Part shown: piece by piece, positions 47,488 to 56,357 of the stretch | Position numbering within the stretch: position 1 is the stretch's first letter | Layout of the letters: each line of letters starts with the position of its first letter | Origin: Pyrobaculum ferrireducens | GTDB taxonomy: Archaea > Thermoproteota > Thermoprotei > Thermoproteales > Thermoproteaceae | Reading direction: 5' to 3' | NCBI RefSeq assembly: GCF_000234805.1 | Contig: NC_016645.1 | Span: 124,001-188,000, forward strand | Length of the DNA: 64,000 nt | Made by a program: the position numbers and the translations under genes | Notes under the pieces: generated by a model | The model's input: the letters and a program-made list of their open reading frames with translations, nothing else | Database searches by the model: none | Told to the model about the DNA's origin: nothing

Positions 47488-49658
47488 CTCAAGGCTCTCC
47501 AGATCTCCTCAGGCGTTATGGGAGTCTTGTCGATCCTCACACCGGGCTTCAGCCTCCTAATTGCATCTTCCACCGCGGCTACCACCGCCGGAGTGGAGGC
47601 GATGGCGGCGGCCTCGCCTATGCCCTTGGTGCCGGTGGGGTGTTTAGAGGGATGATGCGGCTCTGCGAAGTACACCTCGTATCTAGGCGCCTCAGCCGCC
47701 GTGGGCACGTAGTAAAAGGCGAGGTTCGCCGTCACTAAATTGCCCGACTGGTCGTATATGGCCTCTTCATACAGCGCCTGGGCGATCCCCTGCAGGGCGC
47801 CGCCCATGACCTGCCCCGCGGCCAGCAACGGGTTAACCACGACGCCTACATCGTCGTAAGACTTGTAGAGGAGGGGCTTCACAAACCCGGTTTCGGGATC
47901 CAGCTCAACCACAGCTACGTGGACGCCGAACGGGAAGGTGGCGTCCGCCTGGTACACCGCCTCCACCGTCAAGTTAGCCTCCACCTTGCCTCTATAGACG
48001 GCCTTTACCACATCGCTGATGGAGAGGCTGTTTCCACCGCAGATAAACGACCCCTCCCTGTACTCCGGCCTGCATCCGAGCAACTTCTCAGCGGCCTTTG
48101 CCAGCTCCCCCTTCAGCTTCCTGGCGGCTAACACCGCGGCGGAGCCGCCCGCCGTTATTGAGCGGCTACCCATAGTCCCAATGCCGTCGGGCACATACGC
48201 CGTGTCGCCCCACACAACTCTGACCCTCTCCATAGGCACCTCCAGCTCGTCCGCGACCACTTGCGCAAGCGCCGTGGCGAGCCCCTGGCCGTGGGGAGTG
48301 ACGGCCGTGTAGAGGGTGAAGCTGCCGTCTCTCTCAGCCCTCAGCACAGCCACCTCGAAGCCGAATGTGGTTATCTCGACGTATATGGAGAAGCCAACCC
48401 CCAACACCCTCCCCTTTTTAAACTCTTCGTCTGCCCACTTCTTCAGCTGGCGGTAGCCGAGCCTCTCCAGCCCCCTCTCGAAAGTGCCTGGATAGTCCCC
48501 AGTGTCGTATGTTATGCCGAAGACGTTGGTGTAGGGTAGCTCCCTTATGAGGTTCCTCCTTCTAATCTCCACCCGGTCGAGGCCCAGCTCATCGGCGAGG
48601 CGGTCCATAATCCTCTCTATGAAGAAGGTGGCCTCCGGCCTCCCCGCGCCGCGGTACGCGCTGAGCGGAGTCTTGTTAGTCAACACAGCCACGGCCCTCA
48701 CCCTCCCGTGGCGTATGTCGTAGGGCCCGGGCAACATCTGCGCCGCAGTGTCTGCGAGCCCCTCCCCCCAGTAGTAGGCGCCGGCGTCGGCGTACACAAC
48801 GCCCTCTATGGCCAGCACCCTGCCGTCTCTCGCCGCGCCGACTTTGTAATCCAGCACCAGGGCGCGGCCGTGCGTCGTCGTCTTGAAGTCCTCGGTCCGC
48901 GTGGCCACCCACTTCACGGCGGCCTTCATGAGGTAAGCCGCCTTGGAGACCCAGAGCTCCTCGGGGTACACCAAGAGCTTGGAGCCGAAGGCGCCTCCGA
49001 CGAAGGGCTGTATGACCCTCACCCTCGAGAGGGGTAGGTCGAGATGCTTCGCAACCTCCTTCCTAATATCAAACGGGACCTGCGTCGAGCTCCAAATAGT
49101 CAAGCTGTGCCCGTCATACACCGCCAGGACGCCCCGCGGCTCCATCGCAGAAGGCACTAGGCGTTGCGTCGAAATCCTCCCCTCAATCCTCACCTCGGCC
49201 TCTCTCATGGCCTTCTCAACATCGCCCCCCTGGTAAACCGCCTCGTAGGCGATGTTCGTGCCCAGGCTCTCGTCGACTAGAGGCGCCCCCTCTCTCATCG
49301 CCTCGAACATATCCACAACGGCAGGCAAGGGCTCGTAATCCACCACAGCCTTCTCAATGGCGTCTTGTAGCAAGTACCTATCCCGAGCCACCACCATGGC
49401 CACAGCCTCGCCCTGGTACCGCACCTTGCCCCCCGGCGCGAAGTCGAACCCCTCCCCGGGGCCGAACGCCGCCACCACACCCTTCGACTGCCTTACGTCG
49501 GACAGATCTACCCTCAGCACCTTGGCGTGGGCGTAGGGCGACCTCACAAAACCGGCGTAGAGCACGCCGGGGGGCTCGATGTCGTCTAAATACTGGGCCC
49601 TCCCGCTGAGAATAACGTCGTCCTCGACGCGCGGTATGGGCCTCCCGATGTACCTCAT
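47484..49658 (-). CDS. Molybdenum hydroxylase large subunit (CoxL/XdhA family, form II)
   Basis: 724 residues from ATG 49658, which overlaps the small-subunit stop. Mo-cofactor signatures: QPFVGGAFGSKLL, the active-site loop SAYRGAGRPEATFFIERIMD and, C-terminal, GTKGIGEAAAIASTPAVVAAV with the catalytic Glu. The loop AYRGAGR is that of form II proteins, not the AYRCSF of true aerobic CO dehydrogenase. An aldehyde or xanthine-type oxidoreductase is therefore likelier, for example the glyceraldehyde oxidoreductase of Thermoproteales and Sulfolobales. It works with the S and M subunits encoded upstream. Confidence 0.9.
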   Translation of the reverse strand: MRYIGRPIPRVEDDVILSGRAQYLDDIEPPGVLYAGFVRSPYAHAKVLRVDLSDVRQSKGVVAAFGPGEGFDFAPGGKVRYQGEAVAMVVARDRYLLQDAIEKAVVDYEPLPAVVDMFEAMREGAPLVDESLGTNIAYEAVYQGGDVEKAMREAEVRIEGRISTQRLVPSAMEPRGVLAVYDGHSLTIWSSTQVPFDIRKEVAKHLDLPLSRVRVIQPFVGGAFGSKLLVYPEELWVSKAAYLMKAAVKWVATRTEDFKTTTHGRALVLDYKVGAARDGRVLAIEGVVYADAGAYYWGEGLADTAAQMLPGPYDIRHGRVRAVAVLTNKTPLSAYRGAGRPEATFFIERIMDRLADELGLDRVEIRRRNLIRELPYTNVFGITYDTGDYPGTFERGLERLGYRQLKKWADEEFKKGRVLGVGFSIYVEITTFGFEVAVLRAERDGSFTLYTAVTPHGQGLATALAQVVADELEVPMERVRVVWGDTAYVPDGIGTMGSRSITAGGSAAVLAARKLKGELAKAAEKLLGCRPEYREGSFICGGNSLSISDVVKAVYRGKVEANLTVEAVYQADATFPFGVHVAVVELDPETGFVKPLLYKSYDDVGVVVNPLLAAGQVMGGALQGIAQALYEEAIYDQSGNLVTANLAFYYVPTAAEAPRYEVYFAEPHHPSKHPTGTKGIGEAAAIASTPAVVAAVEDAIRRLKPGVRIDKTPITPEEIWRALR

Positions 49659-50098
49659 ACCCCCGCCGCCTCCCTCACCGCCTCTACAATGTTCTGGTAC
49701 CCCGTACATCTGCACAAAACGCCGCTGAGGCCTTCGACAATCTCCTCCTCAGACCTCACGCCCCTCTTCACCAGGTGGTATGCTGTCATCAACATGCCGG
49801 AGGTGCAGAAGCCGCACTGAGCGGCGTGGTGCCTCTTAAAGGCGTCTCTCAGCCTCTGCATAACCTCGTCGCTGTACTCGGCGGTGTATATCTCGGCGCC
49901 GTCCGCCTGCACCGCAAGCACGTTACAGCTCTTAACAGGCCTGCCGTTCATAATTACAGTACAGGCTCCGCACGTCGCCGTGTCGCAACCAATCCGCACA
50001 GAGGTGTAGCCCAGCTCCCTCAAGAGGTGCACTAATAACTTCCTCGGCTCCACATCCACCTCGTGAAGAACCCCGTTTACCCTCAGCGCAATCCTCAT
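49655..50098 (-). CDS. Molybdenum hydroxylase small subunit, two [2Fe-2S] clusters
   Basis: 147 residues. The plant-ferredoxin-type cluster ligands are in RIGCDTATCGACTVIMNG plus a later Cys (VKSCNVLA). The second cluster motifs are QCGFCTSGMLM and GVLCRCTGYQNIVEAV. It relays electrons from the Mo site to FAD. It overlaps both neighbouring subunit genes by 4 nt, so the operon is tightly coupled. Confidence 0.93.
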   Translation of the reverse strand: MRIALRVNGVLHEVDVEPRKLLVHLLRELGYTSVRIGCDTATCGACTVIMNGRPVKSCNVLAVQADGAEIYTAEYSDEVMQRLRDAFKRHHAAQCGFCTSGMLMTAYHLVKRGVRSEEEIVEGLSGVLCRCTGYQNIVEAVREAAGV

Positions 50099-50922
50099 AA
50101 CCTCTCCAGCGCCCTCTTCACGGCCACCCCAACCAGCGCCCGCCTGTACTCGCTAGATGCGCGGAAATCGCCGGGCGGCTCAGCCTCCCTCCTCGCCGCC
50201 TCAGCCGCCTCGGCGATTGTGTCTCTATTCAGCGGAGCCCCCGCCAGCACGGCCTCGGCCTTCCTCAGCCTCCTAGGCGCCTCCCCAGCCCCCAGCGCCG
50301 CCACCCTAGCCCACACCACGTGGCCATCCCTAACCTCAGCCGCGACGGCGGCCGCCGCCAGCGCGAAGTCGTTATGCCTCCTGGAAAACTTGACGTACGC
50401 ACCGCGAGGAGGGCACCTAAACCTAACCTCAGCCACAAGCTCCCCCCTCCCCAACGCGGTGGAGTACGGCCCCCTTATAAACTCCACCGCCCCCAACTCG
50501 CGGACCCCGGCGGGGCCGACGATCTTCACCACCGCGTCTAAAGCCAGCACCGCCGCCGGCCAGTCGCCGAAAGGGTCGGCGTGGGCTAGAGAGCCGCCGA
50601 CGGTCCCCAGCGACCTGACCTGCACATCCCCAATCCTCGACGCCACCTGTCTAAGAAAGGGGCACGGCGACTCCTCCAGCTCGTAGTGCCTAGCCAAAGC
50701 CCCCACCGCCACCTCGTCCCCATACCTCACATAGCGGAGCTCAGCCAGCCGCCCAATATCCACCAGCAATCTGTAGGAGACGGCCCTCAACTTGAGCAAG
50801 GGAACGAGGCTCTGCCCCCCGGCGAGGGGGACGGCCCCCTCCTCCCTATCCAAGATCCTCAAGGCCTCCCCCAGAGAAGAGGCCCTCACGTAGTCAAAAC
50901 TCGGCGGAATCATACCGAGCAA
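50095..50922 (-). CDS. Molybdenum hydroxylase medium (FAD-binding) subunit
   Basis: 275 residues. FAD contacts: VPLAGGQSLVPLLKLR and VRSLGTVGGSLAHADPFGDW, typical of CoxM-like flavoproteins. First gene of the M-S-L operon and then the MocA-like gene. Electron acceptor unknown. ATG or an alternative start at 50922 is followed by MIPPSFDYVRASSLGEAL, the usual N-terminus. Confidence 0.93.
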   Translation of the reverse strand: MLGMIPPSFDYVRASSLGEALRILDREEGAVPLAGGQSLVPLLKLRAVSYRLLVDIGRLAELRYVRYGDEVAVGALARHYELEESPCPFLRQVASRIGDVQVRSLGTVGGSLAHADPFGDWPAAVLALDAVVKIVGPAGVRELGAVEFIRGPYSTALGRGELVAEVRFRCPPRGAYVKFSRRHNDFALAAAAVAAEVRDGHVVWARVAALGAGEAPRRLRKAEAVLAGAPLNRDTIAEAAEAARREAEPPGDFRASSEYRRALVGVAVKRALERL

Positions 50923-50930
50923 CTCCCACT

Positions 50931-51692
50931 CTATTTAAAAATGTCACCCACCGCCTCTATAGCCTTGAGAGCTTCGTAAAACGCCTTGTAAGCCGCGTCG
51001 GGATCCCTAAGAGGACGCGGGGCGTCCCCCCTCCTAAGCGCCTCTACAAACTCCTCAAGGGGCGCCTTCTCCGCGTATCTCAACGCGTTGGGATCACGGA
51101 GCAGAGAGAAGGCGAAGGTGGCGAGGTACCTAAAAGAAGTCCCCCCGTACCTAAAGACCTCCTCCCCCAGCTCGGCGTACACCCTCGCAAGGGCCAGCCC
51201 CACGGCGTAGCTCAGGGCTATGGTCCTCGACACGTAGAAGTCGTGCCTCTCCAAATCCCCCCACTCAACCCTAGCCCCCAGCTCCGCCCAGAAGCGGTAA
51301 GCCTCAGCCGCCCCCCGGCGCCCGGGCACCTCCATAACCAACACCCTCTGCCCCCTTATAGAAGGCGCACCAGGGCCAAAAAGCGGGTGAACCGAAGCCA
51401 CGAGCGCGTCCGGCGGAAAGAGGCGGTAAGCCTCGGCCACACCCTCCTTAAAGGTCGCTATATCCATCACAAGCCTCCCCGAGGACAGAGGCGCAAGAGA
51501 CTTCAAAACCCCGGCAACCTCCCAGAAAGGAACAGCCACCACAACAACCTCAGCCCACCCCACAAGCTCCCCCAGAGACCCCACGTCAGACCTCGACCTA
51601 TCCACGTCAAACACAGCCACCTCATGCACCGAGGAGAACTCCCTCCTCAGCCACGACCCCATAGCCCCACCCCCCACGACACCAACCCTCAC
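50931..51692 (-). CDS. tyrA: Prephenate dehydrogenase
   Basis: 253 residues from GTG 51692. I chose this start because the TATA box tttataag (51712-51719) is 20 nt upstream; in-frame GTG and TTG codons at 51704-51710 are too close. NAD motif VGVVGGGAMGSWLRREF, then ASVHPLFGPGAPSIRGQRV with the catalytic His and family motif, and a C-terminal helical dimerisation domain. It oxidises prephenate to 4-hydroxyphenylpyruvate on the way to tyrosine. The TATA box also serves the divergent nuclease-like gene. Confidence 0.9.
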   Translation of the reverse strand: MRVGVVGGGAMGSWLRREFSSVHEVAVFDVDRSRSDVGSLGELVGWAEVVVVAVPFWEVAGVLKSLAPLSSGRLVMDIATFKEGVAEAYRLFPPDALVASVHPLFGPGAPSIRGQRVLVMEVPGRRGAAEAYRFWAELGARVEWGDLERHDFYVSRTIALSYAVGLALARVYAELGEEVFRYGGTSFRYLATFAFSLLRDPNALRYAEKAPLEEFVEALRRGDAPRPLRDPDAAYKAFYEALKAIEAVGDIFK

Positions 51693-51740
51693 ACGGGGAC
51701 ACACCAACAACCTTATAAACGTAGATACACACCCATATAC

Positions 51741-52490
51741 GTGTCCCTCGCCGAAGAAATACGCCGAGTCTTGCTAGAGCACCCGGAGATTTTAGTGGAG
51801 GTGCTGACCGCTAGGCCTCACATTGTGTACGAAGCCCTCGCCAAGCTACTACCCTGGGAGAAGTTGATGAAGGAGATTGAGGAGATCAAAAACACCATGG
51901 CCACGAAAAAAGAACTAGAAGAGATTAAAAACGCAATGGCGACAAAGGAAGATCTCAAAGCCTTTGCCACGAAAGAGGATCTAAGAGTTTTCGCCACAAA
52001 GGAGGACCTAAAAGCCTTCGCAACCAAGGAGGATTTGAAGGCTTTCGCCACCAAGGAGGATCTCGCGGCGCTTGAGAGGCGGCTGAATCTAAGGATAGAG
52101 GCGCTTGGTGCTATGTGGGGTGTGTGGAGTGAGGAGGCCTTCAGAGAGGGGGTTAGGGAGTTGCTTAGGGAGGCCGGCTACGTGGTGGAGCGGTGGACCT
52201 ACTTCGACGACAAAGGCCAGGTCTACGGCTACCCAAGCGAGGTGGAGCTTGACGTAGTTGTAAAAGACGGCAAGACCTTCCTAGTAGAAATAGTCTCGGC
52301 AGTCAGAAGAGCCCACTTGGCCTATCTGCGGCGGAAGGCCGAGCTGTATCAAGACGTGACTGGGAGGAGGGTGGAGGGGGTTTACGTAATCACGCCGTTT
52401 ATACACGACAAAAACCCGCCGCATGTGGTCGCCGCGGCGCAGAAACTCGGCATAAGGATAATAAAGCCGGAGGAGGCGCCAGGCCCCTAG
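51741..52490 (+). CDS. PD-(D/E)xK-like nuclease-fold protein with tandem repeats (DUF3782-like)
   Basis: 249 residues from GTG 51741, 22 nt below TATA ttataaa. Domains: N-terminal helical region (RRVLLEHPEILVEVLTARPH), a coiled segment with 9-residue repeats (ATKEDLKAF and variants, about residues 67-110), and a C-terminal restriction-endonuclease-like fold. In the last, PSEVELDVVVKDGKTFLVEI keeps Glu and Asp, but the expected ExK reads EIV. Loss of the Lys suggests an inactive or altered enzyme. A related protein with an intact EVK lies at 61298-61831. Role unknown. Confidence 0.7.
   Translation: MSLAEEIRRVLLEHPEILVEVLTARPHIVYEALAKLLPWEKLMKEIEEIKNTMATKKELEEIKNAMATKEDLKAFATKEDLRVFATKEDLKAFATKEDLKAFATKEDLAALERRLNLRIEALGAMWGVWSEEAFREGVRELLREAGYVVERWTYFDDKGQVYGYPSEVELDVVVKDGKTFLVEIVSAVRRAHLAYLRRKAELYQDVTGRRVEGVYVITPFIHDKNPPHVVAAAQKLGIRIIKPEEAPGP
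51939..52073 (+). repeat. 27-bp tandem repeat, four full units plus one partial
   Basis: Units begin at 51939, 51966, 51993, 52020 and 52047 (partial), each encoding A-T-K-E-D-L plus three residues. Synonymous differences between units indicate protein-level conservation. Copy number may vary between strains. Confidence 0.85.
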
Positions 52491-53003
52491 TCAGCCCCCG
52501 CCCAGCAACGTCGAGTTGACACGCGCCACCACCCTCAGCGTCTTGTTCAGAGGCGTCTTCGCGTCGACAACCACCTCCACCACGGCCTCGATACACCTCC
52601 TAGGCTCGACGACGCCCCGCCACTCAGACCAGTTCCCCCACCTAACGCCGAAGTAAGACCCGTCAACATGCACAGCGAAAACCCTAACCTCCGGCGGCAC
52701 CTCCACCACCCGCGCCCACACAGCCGCCGGAGACTCCGCCAAGTTGCACAGCGGCATCTTGAAAAACACCACAGAGCCCCCCGGCGCCTCCAGCCAGAAG
52801 ATCTGCGTACCGTTCAGCCCCACCCCCATCAAAGCCGCCGGAGCCCCCCCGCCGCCCCCACCCACACCAGACGCGCCAAAAAACAAGCCCAAAACCGCAA
52901 AGGCGCCCAGAAGCAAAATCGCAAACACCCTCCTACGATCCTCCGGCAAAACCTCCTCCACAGCCTGCGCCCTCTCCACGGGCTTAACCTCCGTCATCCC
53001 CAC
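52491..53003 (-). CDS. Membrane-anchored surface protein, TasA/bundling-pilin-like
   Basis: 170 residues. A short cytoplasmic head is followed by a hydrophobic helix (RRVFAILLLGAFAVLGLFFG, about residues 24-43), a Gly spacer and a beta-rich ectodomain. The end, RRCIEAVVEVVVDAKTPLNK, then TLRVVARVN, aligns with the C-termini of the two pilin-like proteins at 58685 and 59581 (GQCAILGVDLIIDANAPYYK and GQCATAGVYIRIDPDLP), sharing the Cys and 'ID..P..KT'. It overlaps the 711-residue gene by 10 nt, last in the operon regulator-adhesin-pilin-like. Probably a minor pilin or anchor. Confidence 0.6.
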   Translation of the reverse strand: MGMTEVKPVERAQAVEEVLPEDRRRVFAILLLGAFAVLGLFFGASGVGGGGGGAPAALMGVGLNGTQIFWLEAPGGSVVFFKMPLCNLAESPAAVWARVVEVPPEVRVFAVHVDGSYFGVRWGNWSEWRGVVEPRRCIEAVVEVVVDAKTPLNKTLRVVARVNSTLLGGG

Positions 53004-55129
53004 GCCTCCAGCGTGTATAGTTTTATCGCCTCTCCGGCTTCCGTCTTTACGCCGATGTATGTGGGTGTTGTGGTGTAGCTACAGCCGTATCTCGCCAGTA
53101 TGTTGCCGTTTGCGTCTCTTATTATAACGTCGCCGAAGCCGCCCAGCGGCCTCAGCTCCACGTATCTCGCGGCTGGAAGAGGGCCGAGCGCGTACAGCGC
53201 AGAGCCGCACACCGCGCTGAAGCCAGAGGCACCCCTATACACGCCGAAGACCACGTTTAGAGCCGAGTCAAACACGGCGTATGTACCAACGCCAGTGAAG
53301 TTAGCCACGTAGGTAAGGGCGTTTGGGACAAGCGCCGCGTAGCCCACGCCCCCCGCCGTCGCCAGCAGGCAGCCGTAAGACTGCCAGACGTAGCCCAGCG
53401 AGCTCCAGCCGGCAGGCGGAGGACACGCGCTGTACGTCACAGTCAAGTCGTCCCAAAACACCCAGAAGTCGTCTACGGTGCCGTCTTGGTAGCCGCTGGC
53501 GTCCGCCACGCCCAGCGCCACGCCGACGACTGCGCCGGGGAGGTCGCCGAGGGTGATAGACCAGGTGTAGGTGCTTCCGCTGGCCATTGTGCCGAGGTTT
53601 ATGAAGCGGTACTGCGTCGTGTTGACACACGCGTCGGTGCATATAAGCGAGCCGGGGTTTACGAAGGAGGAGACTATGGCGTACGCGTCGCCGTCTGTGC
53701 GGTAGTAGATATACTCCACGTCGGCAACCCCGTCGCCGTTTGTGTCGACGCCGACGGCTAGAAAAGCGGCGTTGTTCTGAACATCCGCGGCATCTCTCAC
53801 ATACAGCCCCCTCACAGATATGGAGGCGCCGGCCGCTGGTACCGGGGACGGCAGTCTATACACGGCGACGGAGTAGCCGTAGTCGTTAGAGACGACGCCG
53901 GTGGAGCCGTAGGCATCCACCTCAGTAGCTAAAGAAGGCGGCGTCGAGGGGCTGTAGCTGGCGTCTACATATACCCGTGAGTCCGCCCCCCTCGTCAGCG
54001 CCGCGACGCTAGACGGGAGGACACACTTTAATGCGGCGAAGTTATCCCAGTAGCCCTTAGTATCGCCATTTGGAGAATACATACCAAAGGCGACGCCGAC
54101 GACGACGCCGGTGTCATAGATCTTGTTGATAGTCCAGGTTAGCCAGGTTGACGAGGGGGGCGACTTGGAGGAGTTTAATATGGCGACGTAGGGTAGCGAC
54201 CTGCCGTATATTACGCTCGATAGGGAAACTGGCTGTCTGCCGTCAACTGAGGTGTACCACACCACCTCGATGTCGGGAAAGCCGTCGCCGTTTGTATCTA
54301 TGAAAAAGTTAAGTTGCATATAGTCATTACCAGTCAAGGCGGCTTGAACCATGTAGTCAATTTTAAAGCTGGAGGTAGCTGGGAAGCCGCCAATCCACTG
54401 AGAAACGTCTATGAAAACTACGCCGTAGCCGTTTTTCCCATCAGTGTAGATAGAAGGAGGCGGAATCCCCCTTTTATAGTCAAGTGTTACTTCAGAGCCG
54501 CCGGTTGTATATGTCTCGGCCCACGGCGGGAGTTGATCAAATCCCTCGACGATCCAACTACAGTAGCTTGCGAAATTATCTACATATTGGGAAACGCCGC
54601 AACTAAACGCCTGGTTGTAGAGCTTGGCCATGGGCTCCGCTGTGAAGTTTACCCACTGCCACGCGTATATCCCGCCTTGGTTAAACCAGGCCCTGGCCAG
54701 CACCGAGTAGCGGCTCGTGGTCGTGGTTGTCCACACCAGCGGCGCGGTGGTGGGGACATACGGCCCCCCGCTCTGCACGTCGGTGATCTGCACCTGACCC
54801 CCCAGGGAGATGGCGTAGGTGCCGCCGGGCGACCCCGCCCTAGCGACGGCCTCAAGCCTGGCCTGCCACCCGGGGTCTCTCGCCCGGAACAAGCCGACGA
54901 CGTACTGCTCAGGCCACCCCGGCATAAACTTCATGTAGTAATACGTTGCGTTCACATCGACGGCGGTGTACCACCCCCTCACGAGGGGGTACAGCGACGT
55001 GTTGACGTCTTTAGACACTGGGGGCAGGGTGGCGTTGAGGCGCCAGTGGACTGGGTTGAGAAATGAAAGAACCGCGTAGGCGGCCGCAACTCCTAGTAGA
55101 AAAAAGAGGGGGTAAGCCAGGCGCCTCAT
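52994..55129 (-). CDS. Large secreted surface protein of the pilus-like locus
   Basis: 711 residues. The N-terminal signal/anchor is YPLFFLLGVAAAYAVLSFL, then NPVHWRLNATLPPVSKD, which echoes the sequence after the signal in the small pilin-like proteins (NVTYWYVNTTQPPVKKY, NITYWVVNATRPPAMKY). The body is beta-rich and Ser/Thr/Tyr-rich, with repeated 'DTNGDG' calcium-type loops (IDTNGDGFPDIEVVWY, VDTNGDGVADVEYIYY). That pattern suggests two or more homologous jelly-roll or Ig-like domains. A tip adhesin or cell-wall anchored subunit fits. It overlaps the regulator gene by ATGA. Exact family not recognised. Confidence 0.65.
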   Translation of the reverse strand: MRRLAYPLFFLLGVAAAYAVLSFLNPVHWRLNATLPPVSKDVNTSLYPLVRGWYTAVDVNATYYYMKFMPGWPEQYVVGLFRARDPGWQARLEAVARAGSPGGTYAISLGGQVQITDVQSGGPYVPTTAPLVWTTTTTSRYSVLARAWFNQGGIYAWQWVNFTAEPMAKLYNQAFSCGVSQYVDNFASYCSWIVEGFDQLPPWAETYTTGGSEVTLDYKRGIPPPSIYTDGKNGYGVVFIDVSQWIGGFPATSSFKIDYMVQAALTGNDYMQLNFFIDTNGDGFPDIEVVWYTSVDGRQPVSLSSVIYGRSLPYVAILNSSKSPPSSTWLTWTINKIYDTGVVVGVAFGMYSPNGDTKGYWDNFAALKCVLPSSVAALTRGADSRVYVDASYSPSTPPSLATEVDAYGSTGVVSNDYGYSVAVYRLPSPVPAAGASISVRGLYVRDAADVQNNAAFLAVGVDTNGDGVADVEYIYYRTDGDAYAIVSSFVNPGSLICTDACVNTTQYRFINLGTMASGSTYTWSITLGDLPGAVVGVALGVADASGYQDGTVDDFWVFWDDLTVTYSACPPPAGWSSLGYVWQSYGCLLATAGGVGYAALVPNALTYVANFTGVGTYAVFDSALNVVFGVYRGASGFSAVCGSALYALGPLPAARYVELRPLGGFGDVIIRDANGNILARYGCSYTTTPTYIGVKTEAGEAIKLYTLEAWG

Positions 55130-55794
55130 GAGGCCGACGCCGCGAGGAAGTCTAGCTTCTCCCTATCCTCCAGCGGCAGTGCGTCTGGATCCACTGAGGC
55201 GAGGATTACCTCAGCCGCCTTCTTTGGGTTTGTGAAGTAGTAGGTCATGGGGCCTATCCTAATAGACCTCAGCCTGCCCTCCCTCTCCAGCACGTAGACG
55301 TGCCACTGGACGGCGCCCCAGCCCTTGCCCGTGGCCTTGGCTATCTGGGCCAGCGTCGCGGCGCCCAGCTGTTCAACCACCCGCAGTATCTCACGCCTAG
55401 CGGGATCCTCGCCAGTTGCCCTCTTGATGCGGGCGACTATCGGCGCCAGCGGGGCGGCGAGCAGTTCGCGGCGGTTGCTAGCAACGTGGCTGAGGCCAGC
55501 CGCCGCCGCGGCGCCGGCCGCCACCGCCAGTATAGGCGCCTCAGGCGCCGGGACGCTGGGCGGAGGCGGGGGCTTGGGGTACTCCACCGCCACGTACCCG
55601 CTGACGGTGGTGGGAGCCAGCGCCTTGTTCACGCAGGCGATCGCCACCAGCTGGCTCACGTGGATTACGCCGGTGGCGTTGCAGAGGCCGGGCGGCAGAC
55701 TTGCGTAGATCGTGGCAGTGGAGTTAGGCGGCACGTAGACTGGAAACATCCACATAGCCAACGGCGCCAAGACAACAAACACTGTAACATTCAC
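55126..55794 (-). CDS. Membrane-tethered winged-helix regulator
   Basis: 222 residues from GTG 55794. Order: hydrophobic N-terminal signal or helix (VTVFVVLAPLAMWMFPVYV), an exported domain of about 60 residues with two Cys, a Pro-rich linker, a membrane helix (APILAVAAGAAAAAGLSHV, about 86-105) and a cytoplasmic winged helix (RREILRVVEQLGAATLAQIA, then GAVQWHVYVLEREG). It thus joins an outside sensor to an inside DNA-binding domain, a one-component design. It heads the operon with the 711-residue protein and lies below the shared element at 55816-55835. Likely regulator of this surface locus; the signal is unknown. Confidence 0.7.
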   Translation of the reverse strand: MNVTVFVVLAPLAMWMFPVYVPPNSTATIYASLPPGLCNATGVIHVSQLVAIACVNKALAPTTVSGYVAVEYPKPPPPPSVPAPEAPILAVAAGAAAAAGLSHVASNRRELLAAPLAPIVARIKRATGEDPARREILRVVEQLGAATLAQIAKATGKGWGAVQWHVYVLEREGRLRSIRIGPMTYYFTNPKKAAEVILASVDPDALPLEDREKLDFLAASAS

Positions 55795-55815
55795 ATAGAC
55801 ACGGATAGTGCGGTA

Positions 55816-55835
55816 GATAAATATTTAACGTTGTG
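55816..55835 (-). promoter_or_regulatory. Surface-locus promoter element, copy 1
   Basis: On the minus strand: ACAACGTTAAATATTTAT. CAACGTT abuts an AAATATTTAT TATA box, 22 nt above the regulator's GTG. The same combination occurs at 59291-59310 and 59541-59560, and I did not notice it elsewhere in the window. Confidence 0.6.
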
Positions 55836-55849
55836 GCGTGGGCTAATAT

Positions 55850-56261
55850 CTACGGATCTACTCCGCGTCTAAGCGCCTCTCTGTAAATCACGGAGGCTAG
55901 CCGTAGTAAGTCTCTATATAGGCCCTCCTCTAGAATCTTCTGAACCAGCCCGGAGTCCCGTAGCCGTGGACCACGACGTCTCTAAAAAATTACCTTTCTG
56001 AACAAGGTTGCTGTTTAAGAGGCCGTGCTGAGCTAGGGCGGAGGGCACGTCTGAATATCTGCTCGGCGGCTCGGCCCCTAGCTCCACGAGCAGGTGGGCG
56101 GCGTCTATCAGCGTCTGTATCGCCGCCTGCATCAAGTGGAGAGACGCATTTAGCAACCCATAGTCCTCCACCACCTCCGCGGCGCCGTGCCTCCTCACCA
56201 GCTCGTCAAGCGTCTCCAAGTTCCTCTTCACCAAGGCGATTAGCGACGCTATTTTACCCAT
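55850..56261 (-). pseudogene. HepT-like HEPN toxin, frameshifted
   Basis: ATG 56261 begins MGKIASLIALVKRNLETLDE, followed by LLNASLHLMQAAIQTLIDAAHLL, the DUF86/HepT helical pattern. The HEPN RNase motif R-x4-H is found as FRDVVVHGYG in a second frame after a T6 run near 55985. A third frame continues VQKILEEGLYRDLL to TAG 55850-55852. Two shifts are needed. With the nucleotidyltransferase remnant upstream it forms a dead MNT-HepT pair. Confidence 0.65.
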
Positions 56262-56357
56262 AGCGACTCCGCAAACCTCTCCCGAGCCTTGGTCTTTGCC
56301 AGGTGGATCTGGAAATCTGCCCAGAGGGAGAAGGAGGTCGCCACGCATTCCACATAG

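Noticed and set aside
47484-49658. True aerobic CO dehydrogenase
   Set aside because: The active-site loop is AYRGAGR (form II), lacking the Cys of the AYRCSF loop.
51243-51740. N-terminal extension of the 51741 gene
   Set aside because: The open frame upstream is the antisense of tyrA, and a TATA box sits 22 nt before GTG 51741.
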